This document shows positions 6,058 to 13,401 of a stretch of DNA of 17,415 bases, one piece after another. Source of the DNA: Moduliflexus sp964602655 (lineage in GTDB: Bacteria; Moduliflexota; Moduliflexia; Moduliflexales; Moduliflexaceae). The translations under genes were made by a program, and so were the position numbers. The stretch is taken from the NCBI GenBank assembly GCA_964602655.1, contig CAZRSF010000100.1, positions 1 through 17,415 on the forward strand. Reading direction: 5' to 3'. The number at the start of each line of letters is the position of its first letter. The first letter of the stretch is position 1. The notes beneath the pieces are model-generated. The model ran no database searches and was not told the DNA's origin. It saw only the letters and a program-made list of their open reading frames with translations.

Positions 6058-7374
6058 ATGAAACGACTACGAATATTCGACTGCGCCCGACAGATATGTT
6101 TCGGGCTGATGACGCTGAGCCTGTTGACCTCCGCTCAGCCGGTTCGGGCGGAGGATTATTCCTTCGACATCCCGACCAAAGAGGAACAGGCCGCGCCCGC
6201 GTTGCAATGGGGCGGCAATTTAGACGTGAATTATACGCTGTTGAATCCGCGCGAGTCGTCGCCGATCTATGCGTTGCAATTTTCGGACGACGAGCGCGAT
6301 GGCGAGTTGCTGACGCAATATCTTCTCGACGCCTATCTCAACGCCGATTATCAAACGAAACAGATGGGATTTCATCTCAAAACCCATGCCGCCTATTGGA
6401 AAGACGCCGACGACCTGACGCTCGATCTGTTCGAGTTGTACGGCAATCTGAACCTGTCGCTGAGTTCGTCGCTGCAAGCGGGCAAAATCCGCTATAACTG
6501 GGGCAAAGGCTATGCGTTCAATCCGGTCGGGTTCGTGAATTCCCTCAAAAACCCGGAAGACCCATCGAAAGAACGCGCCGGGATATTGTCGTTGCAGTTC
6601 GAAACGATCAAAAGCCTGCAATCCGATGTGCTGAAAACCGTCGCGCTGAATGCGCTGGTGATTCCGGATCAATCGGAGGAAGCCGATTCCTTAGGCGAGG
6701 CCGACAAGACCGCCATCGCCGCCAAACTCTATCTGATGCTCTGGAATCTGGATGTCGAGATGATGGGGCGCTACGGCAAAGACCAGCCGCCCCAAATCGG
6801 CGCGGATATGGCCGTCAACCTCACGACCGCGCTGGAAGTCCATGCCGAAGCCGCATACGCTCAGGATGTGACGACATACACGGTCGAACAGCAGAAACTC
6901 ACGAAATCCGAAGAAGACGGCTTTTCCGGGCTGATCGGCCTGCGCTGGCTGAATCGCTGGGAAATCACGACGATTTTCGAATATTATCATACCGATCTCG
7001 GCCTGACCGAAGAAGAATTTACGGACTATCTCGACGCCATCGAACAGAGCGCGAATAGCGGCCAGGAAGAGCAGATTCGCAACGCTGCCGGTCTGATGCA
7101 GAATTTCAAGGTGAATAATTTGATGCAAGATTATCTCTATCTGAATCTGCAAAAGCCGGAACCCTTCGACTGGCTCTATTTCACGCCGTCCGCGTTCGTC
7201 ATCTACAATCTGCAAGACCAGAGCGCCTTAATTGCGCTGAATTTGAGCTACAAGCCCATCACCAATATCGAACTCCAACTGAAACCGATGGCGATGGTTG
7301 GGGCTGACGACTCGGAATATGGCAGCCAACGCTTTCAACAAAAAATCGAAGCATGGGTGCGCTTTTATTTCTAA
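6058..7374 (+). CDS. Outer-membrane beta-barrel-like protein of the export operon
   Basis: Exported protein of 438 residues. It starts with a signal peptide (MKRLRIFDCARQICFGLMTL, then SLLTSAQPVRA, cleavage before EDYSF). The rest is rich in alternating aromatic and polar stretches such as LQWGGNLDVNYTLLN, LYGNLNLSLSSSLQAGKIRY, NWGKGYAFNPVGFVN and IALNLSYKPITNIELQL. The last residues, AWVRFYF, end in Phe, the recognition signal used by the BAM machinery. GKIRYNWGKGYAFNPVGF resembles the conserved strand of DUF1302-like porins found beside MacB/LolA-like genes, but I am not sure of the family. A GAGG sits 16 bases before ATG 6058, so the ribosome site is weak. It is probably the outer-membrane partner of the ATPase, permease and LolA-like carrier. 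Confidence 0.8.
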   Translation: MKRLRIFDCARQICFGLMTLSLLTSAQPVRAEDYSFDIPTKEEQAAPALQWGGNLDVNYTLLNPRESSPIYALQFSDDERDGELLTQYLLDAYLNADYQTKQMGFHLKTHAAYWKDADDLTLDLFELYGNLNLSLSSSLQAGKIRYNWGKGYAFNPVGFVNSLKNPEDPSKERAGILSLQFETIKSLQSDVLKTVALNALVIPDQSEEADSLGEADKTAIAAKLYLMLWNLDVEMMGRYGKDQPPQIGADMAVNLTTALEVHAEAAYAQDVTTYTVEQQKLTKSEEDGFSGLIGLRWLNRWEITTIFEYYHTDLGLTEEEFTDYLDAIEQSANSGQEEQIRNAAGLMQNFKVNNLMQDYLYLNLQKPEPFDWLYFTPSAFVIYNLQDQSALIALNLSYKPITNIELQLKPMAMVGADDSEYGSQRFQQKIEAWVRFYF

Positions 7375-7457
7375 CAAGCCGTCCATGCCATAACAGCGCG
7401 TCGAAACACAAATCTATTGACAAAATATCGGCGGGCGGCATGTTGTCGCTTCTGATA

Positions 7458-7583
7458 ATGAAACGTTTCTGTCTCATATATACGTTATGCGCACTCCTCA
7501 GCGTGGCTGCGTTGGGTTCTGCGGAGGAATTGGAAACGCCGGATTGGGTTTTTTTGAAGACGCATCTGAAGCGATTCAAATAG
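7458..7583 (+). CDS. Possible small exported peptide, or a remnant
   Basis: A 41-codon frame begins MKRFCLIYTLCALLSVAALG, a plausible signal peptide with a site before EELETPDW, and leaves only about 19 mature residues ending HLKRFK. There is no clear Shine-Dalgarno, and the frame is open further upstream (to 7353). It lies in the 291-base gap between the barrel gene and the AT-rich accessory gene. It could be a real small secreted peptide or the stump of a gene cut off by the accessory insertion. Confidence 0.3.
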   Translation: MKRFCLIYTLCALLSVAALGSAEELETPDWVFLKTHLKRFK

Positions 7584-7665
7584 TATGCCTAAAGAAGAAG
7601 AATCGCATTTTCTACTTACCATTCCCTTAGAACTGTTATAAATTTTTTGAATAGGAGGTTACAAT

Positions 7666-8580
7666 ATGGCATTTCTGATTGATGAGCGTAAAATAAAAAT
7701 TGATACAAGATCAAAATCTCAAACTATAAATGTGTATGTTGATAATGCAGAGAGTGGAGTATATGATCCTAAAATTCGTATAATGGGTAAAAGTAACTTT
7801 GTGACCGAACAAACGCTCAAGGATAAAACTTTTTCCTCAATCCAGGAAATGGTTAATTTCTTGAGAGAGAAGCATGGTGCAAAGATCGAGGATACTACCC
7901 AGTCAAGTGCAGCAGGGAGACCACAGCAGCATCGGACACTAATTCCTATTGATAAAGCATGGGTTGAAAATATTATTCCAGAGATAGAAAAGGCTATTAA
8001 TTCGGTCATTGACGAATTTATCACCCTTCCTTATCTTCATAGAGTCGAGCATTCCATTCACTGTGAGCTTTATAGTAAATTGAGTCATAGCCGGATACTA
8101 AATCAATTGATAGATTTTGGGTGCTGCACAACAGGTGCTATTCACAAAGAATGGCCTGAAACTATCCCTCGACCTGAAAAAAATAATCGGCGTGGAAATT
8201 TTGATATTGCTATACTTGGGCCAATTGAATCCTACACCAAACCTGTAACGCTTCGTGATTTTCGACTTGGACATCTTGAGCCTGCGGTTGTAATTGAAGT
8301 AGGACTCGATTATGGAATAGATCATCTCAAAGGTGACGTAAAAAAATTTCGAAATAGTAAGGTAAAACATGGATATTTACTACATCTGGCTAGACAGACT
8401 GGAGTATCTCAGGATGGCGTAGATGAATATATTACGACACTAATTGAGAATGAAAATCAAGAAAATGCTCCTCGTATTGCTTATGCGAAAGTTATCCTTG
8501 ATGGGATTTCTTATCGGAAGTTAGGAAATAATACAATTACAACCATACAGCCTGAGACTCAGGGACAACCCCTAGTATAG
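7666..8580 (+). CDS. AT-rich accessory protein with a PD-(D/E)XK nuclease-like pattern
   Basis: A 304-residue product I cannot place in a named family. It has a very good ribosome site (AGGAGG, 7-8 bases before ATG 7666). The first 90 residues are a small domain with FSSIQEMVNFLREKHG, ending in a polar linker (QSSAAGRPQQHR). The second part shows acidic residues arranged like a restriction-endonuclease-like fold: E134 in HCELYSKL, D180 in GNFDIAILG, E211 in AVVIEVGLDYG, followed by HLKGDVKKF, which resembles the helix after ExK in such nucleases. The usual Lys is Gly213 here; K222 or K226 might replace it, or the protein may be inactive. Base use is far richer in A and T than either neighbour (for example 7681-7740), a sign of transfer. 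A defence or phage-related role is inference. Confidence 0.6.
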   Translation: MAFLIDERKIKIDTRSKSQTINVYVDNAESGVYDPKIRIMGKSNFVTEQTLKDKTFSSIQEMVNFLREKHGAKIEDTTQSSAAGRPQQHRTLIPIDKAWVENIIPEIEKAINSVIDEFITLPYLHRVEHSIHCELYSKLSHSRILNQLIDFGCCTTGAIHKEWPETIPRPEKNNRRGNFDIAILGPIESYTKPVTLRDFRLGHLEPAVVIEVGLDYGIDHLKGDVKKFRNSKVKHGYLLHLARQTGVSQDGVDEYITTLIENENQENAPRIAYAKVILDGISYRKLGNNTITTIQPETQGQPLV

Positions 8581-8608
8581 CCTTGTGTTTATTGGGGCAA
8601 ATATTTTT

Positions 8609-9715
8609 ATGAAATTTACCATCAATGCTGAAGCGAACAATAGTTTAGCGCGTGCCGGGGAATTCGACACCACGCGCAATGTGTTGCATACGCCCTGTTT
8701 CATGCCGGTCGGGACGCACGGCGCGGTCAACGGGATGCTGCCGTCCGCGCTGCTCGATATGGGAGCGGAAATCATCGTCAGCAACGCCTTCCGCCTGTCG
8801 GAACATCCGGGCAAAGCGATTCTGTCGAAATATGAAGGGCTGCACGAATTCATGGGCTGGCCGCGCACGATTCTGACCGATAGCGGCGGCTTTCAATCGC
8901 GGCTGCGGGAACATGCCATCAACGAACAAGGCATCCAATTTTACGACGAAAACGCGCAGGAAATCTGGACGCCGGAAGACGCCATCGCGATGCAGATCGT
9001 TCTGAATTCCGATTTCGTGATGCCACTCGACATCTGTGTCGAACTGCCGACGACCTATCCGCAGGCCAAAGACGCGATGGAACGGACGCTGCGCTGGGCG
9101 AAACGCTGCAAACAGGCGTTCGTTGGCCGACCGGGACAAATTTTGTTCGGCATCGTGCAGGGCGCGATTTATCCCGATTTGCGGCAAAAATGCGTGGACG
9201 CTTTGGAACAGATCGGTTTTCCGGCGTATGCCATCGGCGGCCTGAATGTCGGCGAAAGCCCGGAAGATTACCGCAACACGCTGACTTTGACGAGCGAAAT
9301 GCTGCCGAAAGAAAAATTACGCTACATCATGGGCGTTGGCAGGCCGGAAGCGATGCTGGAAGCGGTCAACGGCGGAGTAGATATCATGGACAGCATCATT
9401 CCGACCAAATACGCCCGTGAAAAGACGCTCTTCACCTATCGCGGCACGATCAATCTCGGCAAGAAAAAGCAGTACCGCAAGGACAAATACCCGATTGACC
9501 CGAATTGCCAGTGTTACACCTGCCGGACGGTCAGCCGCGCCTATTTGTACCATTTGTATCACACCACGACCACGACCGCGATCATCTACGCCGGAATTCA
9601 TAACACGACCTTCTGCGTCCGCCTGCTTCAGGATGCGCGACAGGCGATTCTCGAAGGCCGATTCGACCGCTTTTACCGCGATTTCATGGCGAATTACACG
9701 AAAAATGACGCCTAA
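8609..9715 (+). CDS. tgt: Divergent queuine tRNA-ribosyltransferase (bacterial Tgt family)
   Basis: 368 residues from ATG 8609 (a GTG at 8585 is also in frame). Tgt swaps guanine 34 of His, Asn, Asp and Tyr tRNAs for preQ1. Key residues are present: D91 in DSGGFQ, D141 in PLDICVELP, GIVQGAIYPDLR, GGLNVGE, the nucleophile D261 in IMDSIIPTKYAR, and the zinc site C300, C302, C305 (NCQCYTCR) with H331 (GIHN). Odd features: SGGFQ is followed by SRLREH instead of VFSL with a shortened loop; DS replaces the usual FDC; and TTTTTAIIYAGIHN differs from the family form. It may be a specialised paralogue. It lies 28 bases after the AT-rich gene and overlaps the methyltransferase gene by 11 bases, so the two are co-translated. 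Confidence 0.88.
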   Translation: MKFTINAEANNSLARAGEFDTTRNVLHTPCFMPVGTHGAVNGMLPSALLDMGAEIIVSNAFRLSEHPGKAILSKYEGLHEFMGWPRTILTDSGGFQSRLREHAINEQGIQFYDENAQEIWTPEDAIAMQIVLNSDFVMPLDICVELPTTYPQAKDAMERTLRWAKRCKQAFVGRPGQILFGIVQGAIYPDLRQKCVDALEQIGFPAYAIGGLNVGESPEDYRNTLTLTSEMLPKEKLRYIMGVGRPEAMLEAVNGGVDIMDSIIPTKYAREKTLFTYRGTINLGKKKQYRKDKYPIDPNCQCYTCRTVSRAYLYHLYHTTTTTAIIYAGIHNTTFCVRLLQDARQAILEGRFDRFYRDFMANYTKNDA

Positions 9716-10592
9716 CCTTCCGACGATTCAGGTCTATTGCGACGAGTGGGGCGACTACGAATTGCTCGATTCCGGCGACCGGCGCAAATTGGAGCGATTC
9801 GGGCGGCATGTCGTGATTCGCGAAGAGCCGAAAGCGTGGTGGAAACCGGAACTGCCGCCGTCGGAATGGGAACGGGCGGTGGCGGTGCATGTCGGCGACG
9901 AGCGCGGCGCGTGGGAATTTCGGCGGAAGACGGCCTCTGAATGGGAACTCCGTTTCGACCGCCTGACGTTGGAAGCGCGTTTTACTGCCACCTCAAAGCA
10001 TGTCGGCGTTTTTCCCGAACAGGCCGCGCATTGGCGCTGGATTGCCGAGCAGGTGCGGCGCGACGGGCGCACGAATCTGCGCGTCTTGAATCTATTCGGC
10101 TATACCGGCGTGGCGAGCCTCGTCGCCGCAAGCTGCGGCGCGGCGGTGACGCATGTGGACGCGGCCAAAGGCGTCATCGCGTGGGGGCGCGAGAATCAGG
10201 AGCGTTCCGGCCTGAGCGAGCTACCGATTCGGTGGATTGTGGATGATGTCGTCAAATTCGTCGAGCGGGAAATCCGGCGAGAGCGGCAATATGACGCGAT
10301 TCTGCTTGATCCGCCGTCATTCGGGCGCGGCCCCAACAAAGAACTCTGGAAAATCGAGCAGAAGATCGGCGACCTGTTGGACGGCTGCCGCCAGCTTCTC
10401 AGCGACAAGCCCGCATTCGTGTTGATGACGCTCTATTCGCTCGAACAGTCGTCACTGCTCCTCGCGAATCTGCTGCGCGAGATGATGCGCGAGTATTCCG
10501 GCAGCATCGAAATCGGCGAGTTGACGCTGAAGCCCAAAGCCTCCGACACGATCCTGCCGATGTCTCTGTTCGGGCGGTGGACAAGGCTATAA
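9705..10592 (+). CDS. Class I SAM-dependent methyltransferase (RlmI/COG1092-like)
   Basis: 295 residues. ATG 9705 overlaps the tgt stop. The N-terminal 90 residues contain a small beta-rich part; the SAM-binding motif VLNLFGYTGVAS is at residues 127-138, the acidic VDAAKGV loop near 151-157, and the catalytic-type motif DAILLDPPSFGRG at 197-209. KHVGVFPEQAAHW before motif I is typical of the group that includes the 23S rRNA cytosine methyltransferase RlmI. There is no N-terminal PUA domain like that of RlmI, so the target is uncertain; coupling to tgt makes an RNA substrate likely. The C-terminus ends FGRWTRL, whereas the duplicated copy at 13103-13383 ends FGRWASQ. The original end may have been altered when the restriction island entered here. 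Confidence 0.85.
   Translation: MTPNLPTIQVYCDEWGDYELLDSGDRRKLERFGRHVVIREEPKAWWKPELPPSEWERAVAVHVGDERGAWEFRRKTASEWELRFDRLTLEARFTATSKHVGVFPEQAAHWRWIAEQVRRDGRTNLRVLNLFGYTGVASLVAASCGAAVTHVDAAKGVIAWGRENQERSGLSELPIRWIVDDVVKFVEREIRRERQYDAILLDPPSFGRGPNKELWKIEQKIGDLLDGCRQLLSDKPAFVLMTLYSLEQSSLLLANLLREMMREYSGSIEIGELTLKPKASDTILPMSLFGRWTRL
10312..10592 (+). repeat. Direct repeat, left copy (3' end of the methyltransferase gene)
   Basis: These 281 bases align without any gap to 13103-13383 (offset 2791), with about 27 mismatches by my hand count (about 90% identity). Most mismatches fall at third codon positions. The repeat ends exactly with the stop codon of the methyltransferase gene. It marks the left edge of the restriction-modification island. 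Confidence 0.9.
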
Positions 10593-10603
10593 ATGGTAAT
10601 TTT

Positions 10604-11656
10604 ATGAATATCTTTCACGCGATTACAGACATTCTTCATGATATTGCAGCCTCGCCGAATTTAGAACAAGAATCGCGAAATTCTGTTCGACGATGGCTTT
10701 CAAATGGTCATGAATGGGGATTTATCCGCGAATTCGAGCGTTTGCTTCGTATTGCTCAAGAAGCAGGTATTTCCCACAGCAAATTATTGACGCGACTTTC
10801 TTTGGATATTGAAACAATTGAACTTCCAGAACTGCCGGAACGATTTTTTCGGAATGTTCCATTGCCTCCGGAACTGACTCAAAATCAACTATATCAGGCG
10901 ATGAGCAAGACAGAACAGATGTTGAGCCGCATCAATTTTCATTTGCGAAACAGCGCGGATTTTCCGCTCATCAATTTCATTCAAGCCAATAATTTCAGCG
11001 GGATTGTTTCGAATATGCTGACAGATGCGTTAGATGTGAGCAGCCCATATAAGCATAATCACGAACAACGCTTCCCGGATTTGAAGAATCCCAATAACGG
11101 CATTGGCTTAGAGTTGAAAGCAGCAAACAAACCCGGAAAAGGTGGCGAAAGCCATAATGGGCACGGCGGCTGGCATCTGATTGCGGGTTTTGAATTAGAC
11201 GAGGTTTCTGGCAATATTCGATTTATTCATGTCGAGATTGCGGAACTCATCAGTTTTCGGGATGAGCCAGAAGGGGACTGGCATTATTGCGGCTCGAACG
11301 TGAATGAAGAAACCGGGAGTCAGCGAACGGAAACGTATTACACGACAAACAGAGGAACATCGAAATTACGCGACGGAAGTGTCTATTTGGATACCGATAA
11401 AGTCGCCAATTGGCAAGCGTGGCGGCACTGTCAGCAATATGTTATTCCGTCCTACTCGCCGTTATATTTTCAACGTCTTGATCGAGACTTGCCTGTTCCG
11501 TCTTTGAAGAATCCTGAAAAATATAGCAAATGGTCTGCCGTTAAAGCGCAATTAAATAAGATAGATGCGCGTTGGCCGCTTTATAGCCGCACTGAGCTTG
11601 CTAAATTAGGAATTCCATCCCAATTGATCGCGATTATTCGTCCTGAAACAGCATAG
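10604..11656 (+). CDS. Type II restriction endonuclease, PD-(D/E)XK type
   Basis: 350 residues from ATG 10604 (a GTG at 10577 is in frame but inside the upstream gene). The active site reads FPDLKNPNNGIGLELKAA: D159, then E170 and K172, the textbook PD-x10-ExK arrangement that binds Mg2+ and cuts phosphodiester bonds. The following GESHNGHGGWHLIAGFELDE resembles other restriction enzymes, but I cannot name the family or site. The N-terminal 100 residues are helical and may serve in dimerisation or DNA binding. The gene converges with the DNA methyltransferase gene and overlaps it by 23 bases at the 3' ends. Its codon use is more AT-rich than the genes outside the island. The ribosome site is weak, which would keep expression low relative to the methyltransferase. 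Confidence 0.8.
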   Translation: MNIFHAITDILHDIAASPNLEQESRNSVRRWLSNGHEWGFIREFERLLRIAQEAGISHSKLLTRLSLDIETIELPELPERFFRNVPLPPELTQNQLYQAMSKTEQMLSRINFHLRNSADFPLINFIQANNFSGIVSNMLTDALDVSSPYKHNHEQRFPDLKNPNNGIGLELKAANKPGKGGESHNGHGGWHLIAGFELDEVSGNIRFIHVEIAELISFRDEPEGDWHYCGSNVNEETGSQRTETYYTTNRGTSKLRDGSVYLDTDKVANWQAWRHCQQYVIPSYSPLYFQRLDRDLPVPSLKNPEKYSKWSAVKAQLNKIDARWPLYSRTELAKLGIPSQLIAIIRPETA

Positions 11657-12611
11657 AAACCTGGGGTGATTTCGAGAGCGTTGAAGATACTTCCCAATGT
11701 TCTAACCGGACAGATAATTCGGCCAATGTCGGAATCGTATCTTTACATCGAGAAAAATAGTCGAAATAACGTTCAACGCCAATCGCCGATAATCCCATTG
11801 CGCAAGCGGCGGCAATCGTCGAACCTGAACCCATGAATGGATCGAGGATAATACCCTGACCAAGCGGCAAACTGGCATAGACAAGCTGTCGCATCAACGA
11901 TTGCGGTTTCACGGTCGGATGACAGGCAATTTTCGTTTCGTTGCGTGGTGTCTTCTCGCTTGGCAGGACATCGAATAACGGCTTTCCATTCGGTAGCCTG
12001 CGCAAGCCGCCTGTTTGATAACGTTGCAAGCATTCCTCAACCGTGCCAGTAAACGGCTTGCGAAAAATCCCCCAGGGTTCGTAACATCCTCGTGGCAAGG
12101 AGCAGACATCAGGATAGGCGTCTTCTGCGTTTTTCGGCCTATCGCCGCCGCGAAGCGTTCTGACCAGCCTGATCAATTCTCCGCGAAATTCTAAGCCGGA
12201 TTCGATGAGCGCACCGAACACCAATTGAGAAAGGAACGCATTCGACGCAAGAAAAAGATGCCCGCCGGGACGCAAGACGCGAAGCGCTAATTTGCCCCAT
12301 TCGCAAAAGAAGCGTTGCAACCGTTCGCGTTCTTTTGGCGTCAGGGCTGTAAAGCGTGGCAACGGTGAACGAGTATGTCCGTCAAAAGACGGTGGAATGC
12401 GCCACACGCCGCCATTGCCGTTTTGCCGCTTCTCGATCTGGTCGAAATCATATTCCTTCACCCCATACGGCGGATCGGTGACAATCGCATGAATACTTGA
12501 CTTTGGAATTTGTCCCATCCATTCGAAACAGTCTGCATGAATCGCGACAGCGGTTTCGAACTGATGATATTGATATTGCAAAAGATAGGCGTCGAACTGT
12601 TGTAAGGCCAT
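11634..12611 (-). CDS. Type II DNA methyltransferase, N6-adenine/N4-cytosine, beta class
   Basis: 325 residues. Motif IV, DPPYG, is at residues 46-50 near the N-terminus, and the SAM-binding motif I, DPFMGSGST, is at 257-265 near the C-terminus. That order (IV first, I last) defines the beta class. HPTVKPQSLMRQLV just before motif I is typical. DPPY favours N6-adenine over N4-cytosine. The region between them (about 100-240) holds the target-recognition part, including RLVRTLRGGDRPKNAEDAYP. AGGAG precedes ATG 12611, inside the end of the antitoxin-like gene 3 bases away, so these two genes form one transcript. It would methylate and protect the site cut by the convergent endonuclease. Confidence 0.92.
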   Translation of the reverse strand: MALQQFDAYLLQYQYHQFETAVAIHADCFEWMGQIPKSSIHAIVTDPPYGVKEYDFDQIEKRQNGNGGVWRIPPSFDGHTRSPLPRFTALTPKERERLQRFFCEWGKLALRVLRPGGHLFLASNAFLSQLVFGALIESGLEFRGELIRLVRTLRGGDRPKNAEDAYPDVCSLPRGCYEPWGIFRKPFTGTVEECLQRYQTGGLRRLPNGKPLFDVLPSEKTPRNETKIACHPTVKPQSLMRQLVYASLPLGQGIILDPFMGSGSTIAAACAMGLSAIGVERYFDYFSRCKDTIPTLAELSVRLEHWEVSSTLSKSPQVSMLFQDE

Positions 12612-12614
12612 AAG

Positions 12615-12866
12615 TTACTCCTGCGCGATTATTTCGACAGCGTCCCCCAAATGGTAAACGGGACTGAGCTCCCGAACAAGGCGTTGCATTTTTTCTTGTT
12701 CGGCTTGATTGTTCAACAAATGCTCGAAATCAGATAAACTTAAAAGAATAGCCTGAGAAACATTGCGACGCTTGACAATATATCGCGTGTTATTCTGAGA
12801 AACATCGTCAAGAATTTGCCCAAAATTATTTTGAGCGGTCGTAGAAGCAATTGTTTTGGTTTGCAT
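12615..12866 (-). CDS. Phd/YefM-family antitoxin-like DNA-binding protein
   Basis: 83 residues from ATG 12866, which has AAGGAG about 7 bases before it; an in-frame ATG at 12884 has no such site. The N-terminus, MQTKTIASTTAQNNFGQILD, followed by DVSQNN and the strand TRYIVKRRNVSQAILLSLSDFEHLL, is the Phd/YefM DNA-binding fold. The C-terminal part (EQEKMQRLVRELSPVYHLGD) is where such antitoxins hold their toxin. No RelE, ParE, Doc or PIN-type toxin gene lies next to it; what follows after 3 bases is the DNA methyltransferase gene. It may therefore control the restriction-modification operon like a C protein, or have lost its toxin. Two adjacent palindromes upstream are candidate operators. Confidence 0.82.
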   Translation of the reverse strand: MQTKTIASTTAQNNFGQILDDVSQNNTRYIVKRRNVSQAILLSLSDFEHLLNNQAEQEKMQRLVRELSPVYHLGDAVEIIAQE

Positions 12867-12892
12867 GAATAACTCCTTTATCAATAGATAAC

Positions 12893-12908
12893 TTAGCTAA
12901 TATGCATA
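12893..12908. promoter_or_regulatory. Tandem 8-bp palindromes, possible operator
   Basis: TTAGCTAA (12893-12900) and TATGCATA (12901-12908) are both perfect palindromes and directly adjoin. They lie 27 bases upstream of the antitoxin-like ATG, between it and the candidate promoter. Phd/YefM proteins autoregulate by binding short palindromes in this position, so this is a plausible operator. AT-rich DNA makes chance palindromes more common, hence the modest confidence. Confidence 0.35.
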
Positions 12909-12935
12909 GATTAAACAAATCAAACATATTGTCAA
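12907..12935 (-). promoter_or_regulatory. Candidate promoter of the antitoxin-methyltransferase operon
   Basis: On the - strand TTGACA (12935-12930) is a perfect -35 box. At spacings of 16-17 the -10 is poor (TAATCT or AATCTA). The better TTTAAT lies only 14 bases away. The surrounding 60 bases are AT-rich, unlike the flanking coding DNA. The palindrome TATGCATA overlaps the downstream edge. Confidence 0.4.
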
Positions 12936-13102
12936 GTTTTATTCGTGATGAAAGAGGCATGACATTAGAACGAAATCCCAGAGGTTGAAACAGATCGAGC
13001 GATTATGTCCGATACGCCAATCCGCCATTCTCGCGACGCGCTTGCGTCTTTCATCAGCCACAAACGCCGCCGCCTGTTTTGTGTCGGCGGCTTGCTCTGC
13101 TG

Positions 13103-13383
13103 CGCCGTCATTCGGTCGCGGCCCGAATAAGGAACTCTGGAAAATCGAGCAGAAGATCTGCGAATTGTTAGACGCCTGCCGCCAACTTCTCAGCGACAAG
13201 CCCGCGTTTGTCCTGATGACGCTCTATTCGCTCGAACAGTCGTCGCTGCTCCTCGCAAATTTGCTGCGGGAGATGATGCGCGATTTTTCCGGCAGCATCG
13301 AAATCGGCGAACTGACGCTGAAGCCCAAAGCCTCCGACACGATCCTGCCGATGTCGCTGTTCGGGCGATGGGCAAGCCAATAA
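13103..13383 (+). pseudogene. Duplicated 3' fragment of the RlmI-like methyltransferase gene (right copy)
   Basis: The frame encodes PSFGRGPNKELWKIEQKICE and continues to FGRWASQ, matching about residues 204-295 of the gene ending at 10592. The SAM-binding part is missing, so the fragment cannot be an active enzyme by itself. Homology starts abruptly at 13103. Upstream DNA (12940-13102) is unrelated and includes a GCCGCCG/CGGCGGC hairpin at 13066-13091. An open frame extends upstream to 12985, but only by chance as far as I can tell. It forms the right border of the restriction-modification island. The 27 differences from the left copy are mainly silent, so both copies were under protein-level selection for some time, perhaps in different genomes. 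Confidence 0.9.
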
Positions 13384-13401
13384 TGATAATAGACGTCTTT
13401 T

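Noticed and set aside
12985..13383. An independent 132-residue gene
   Set aside because: Only 13103-13383 resembles a protein and it is a copy of another gene's 3' end. The upstream extension is a chance open frame with no ribosome site.
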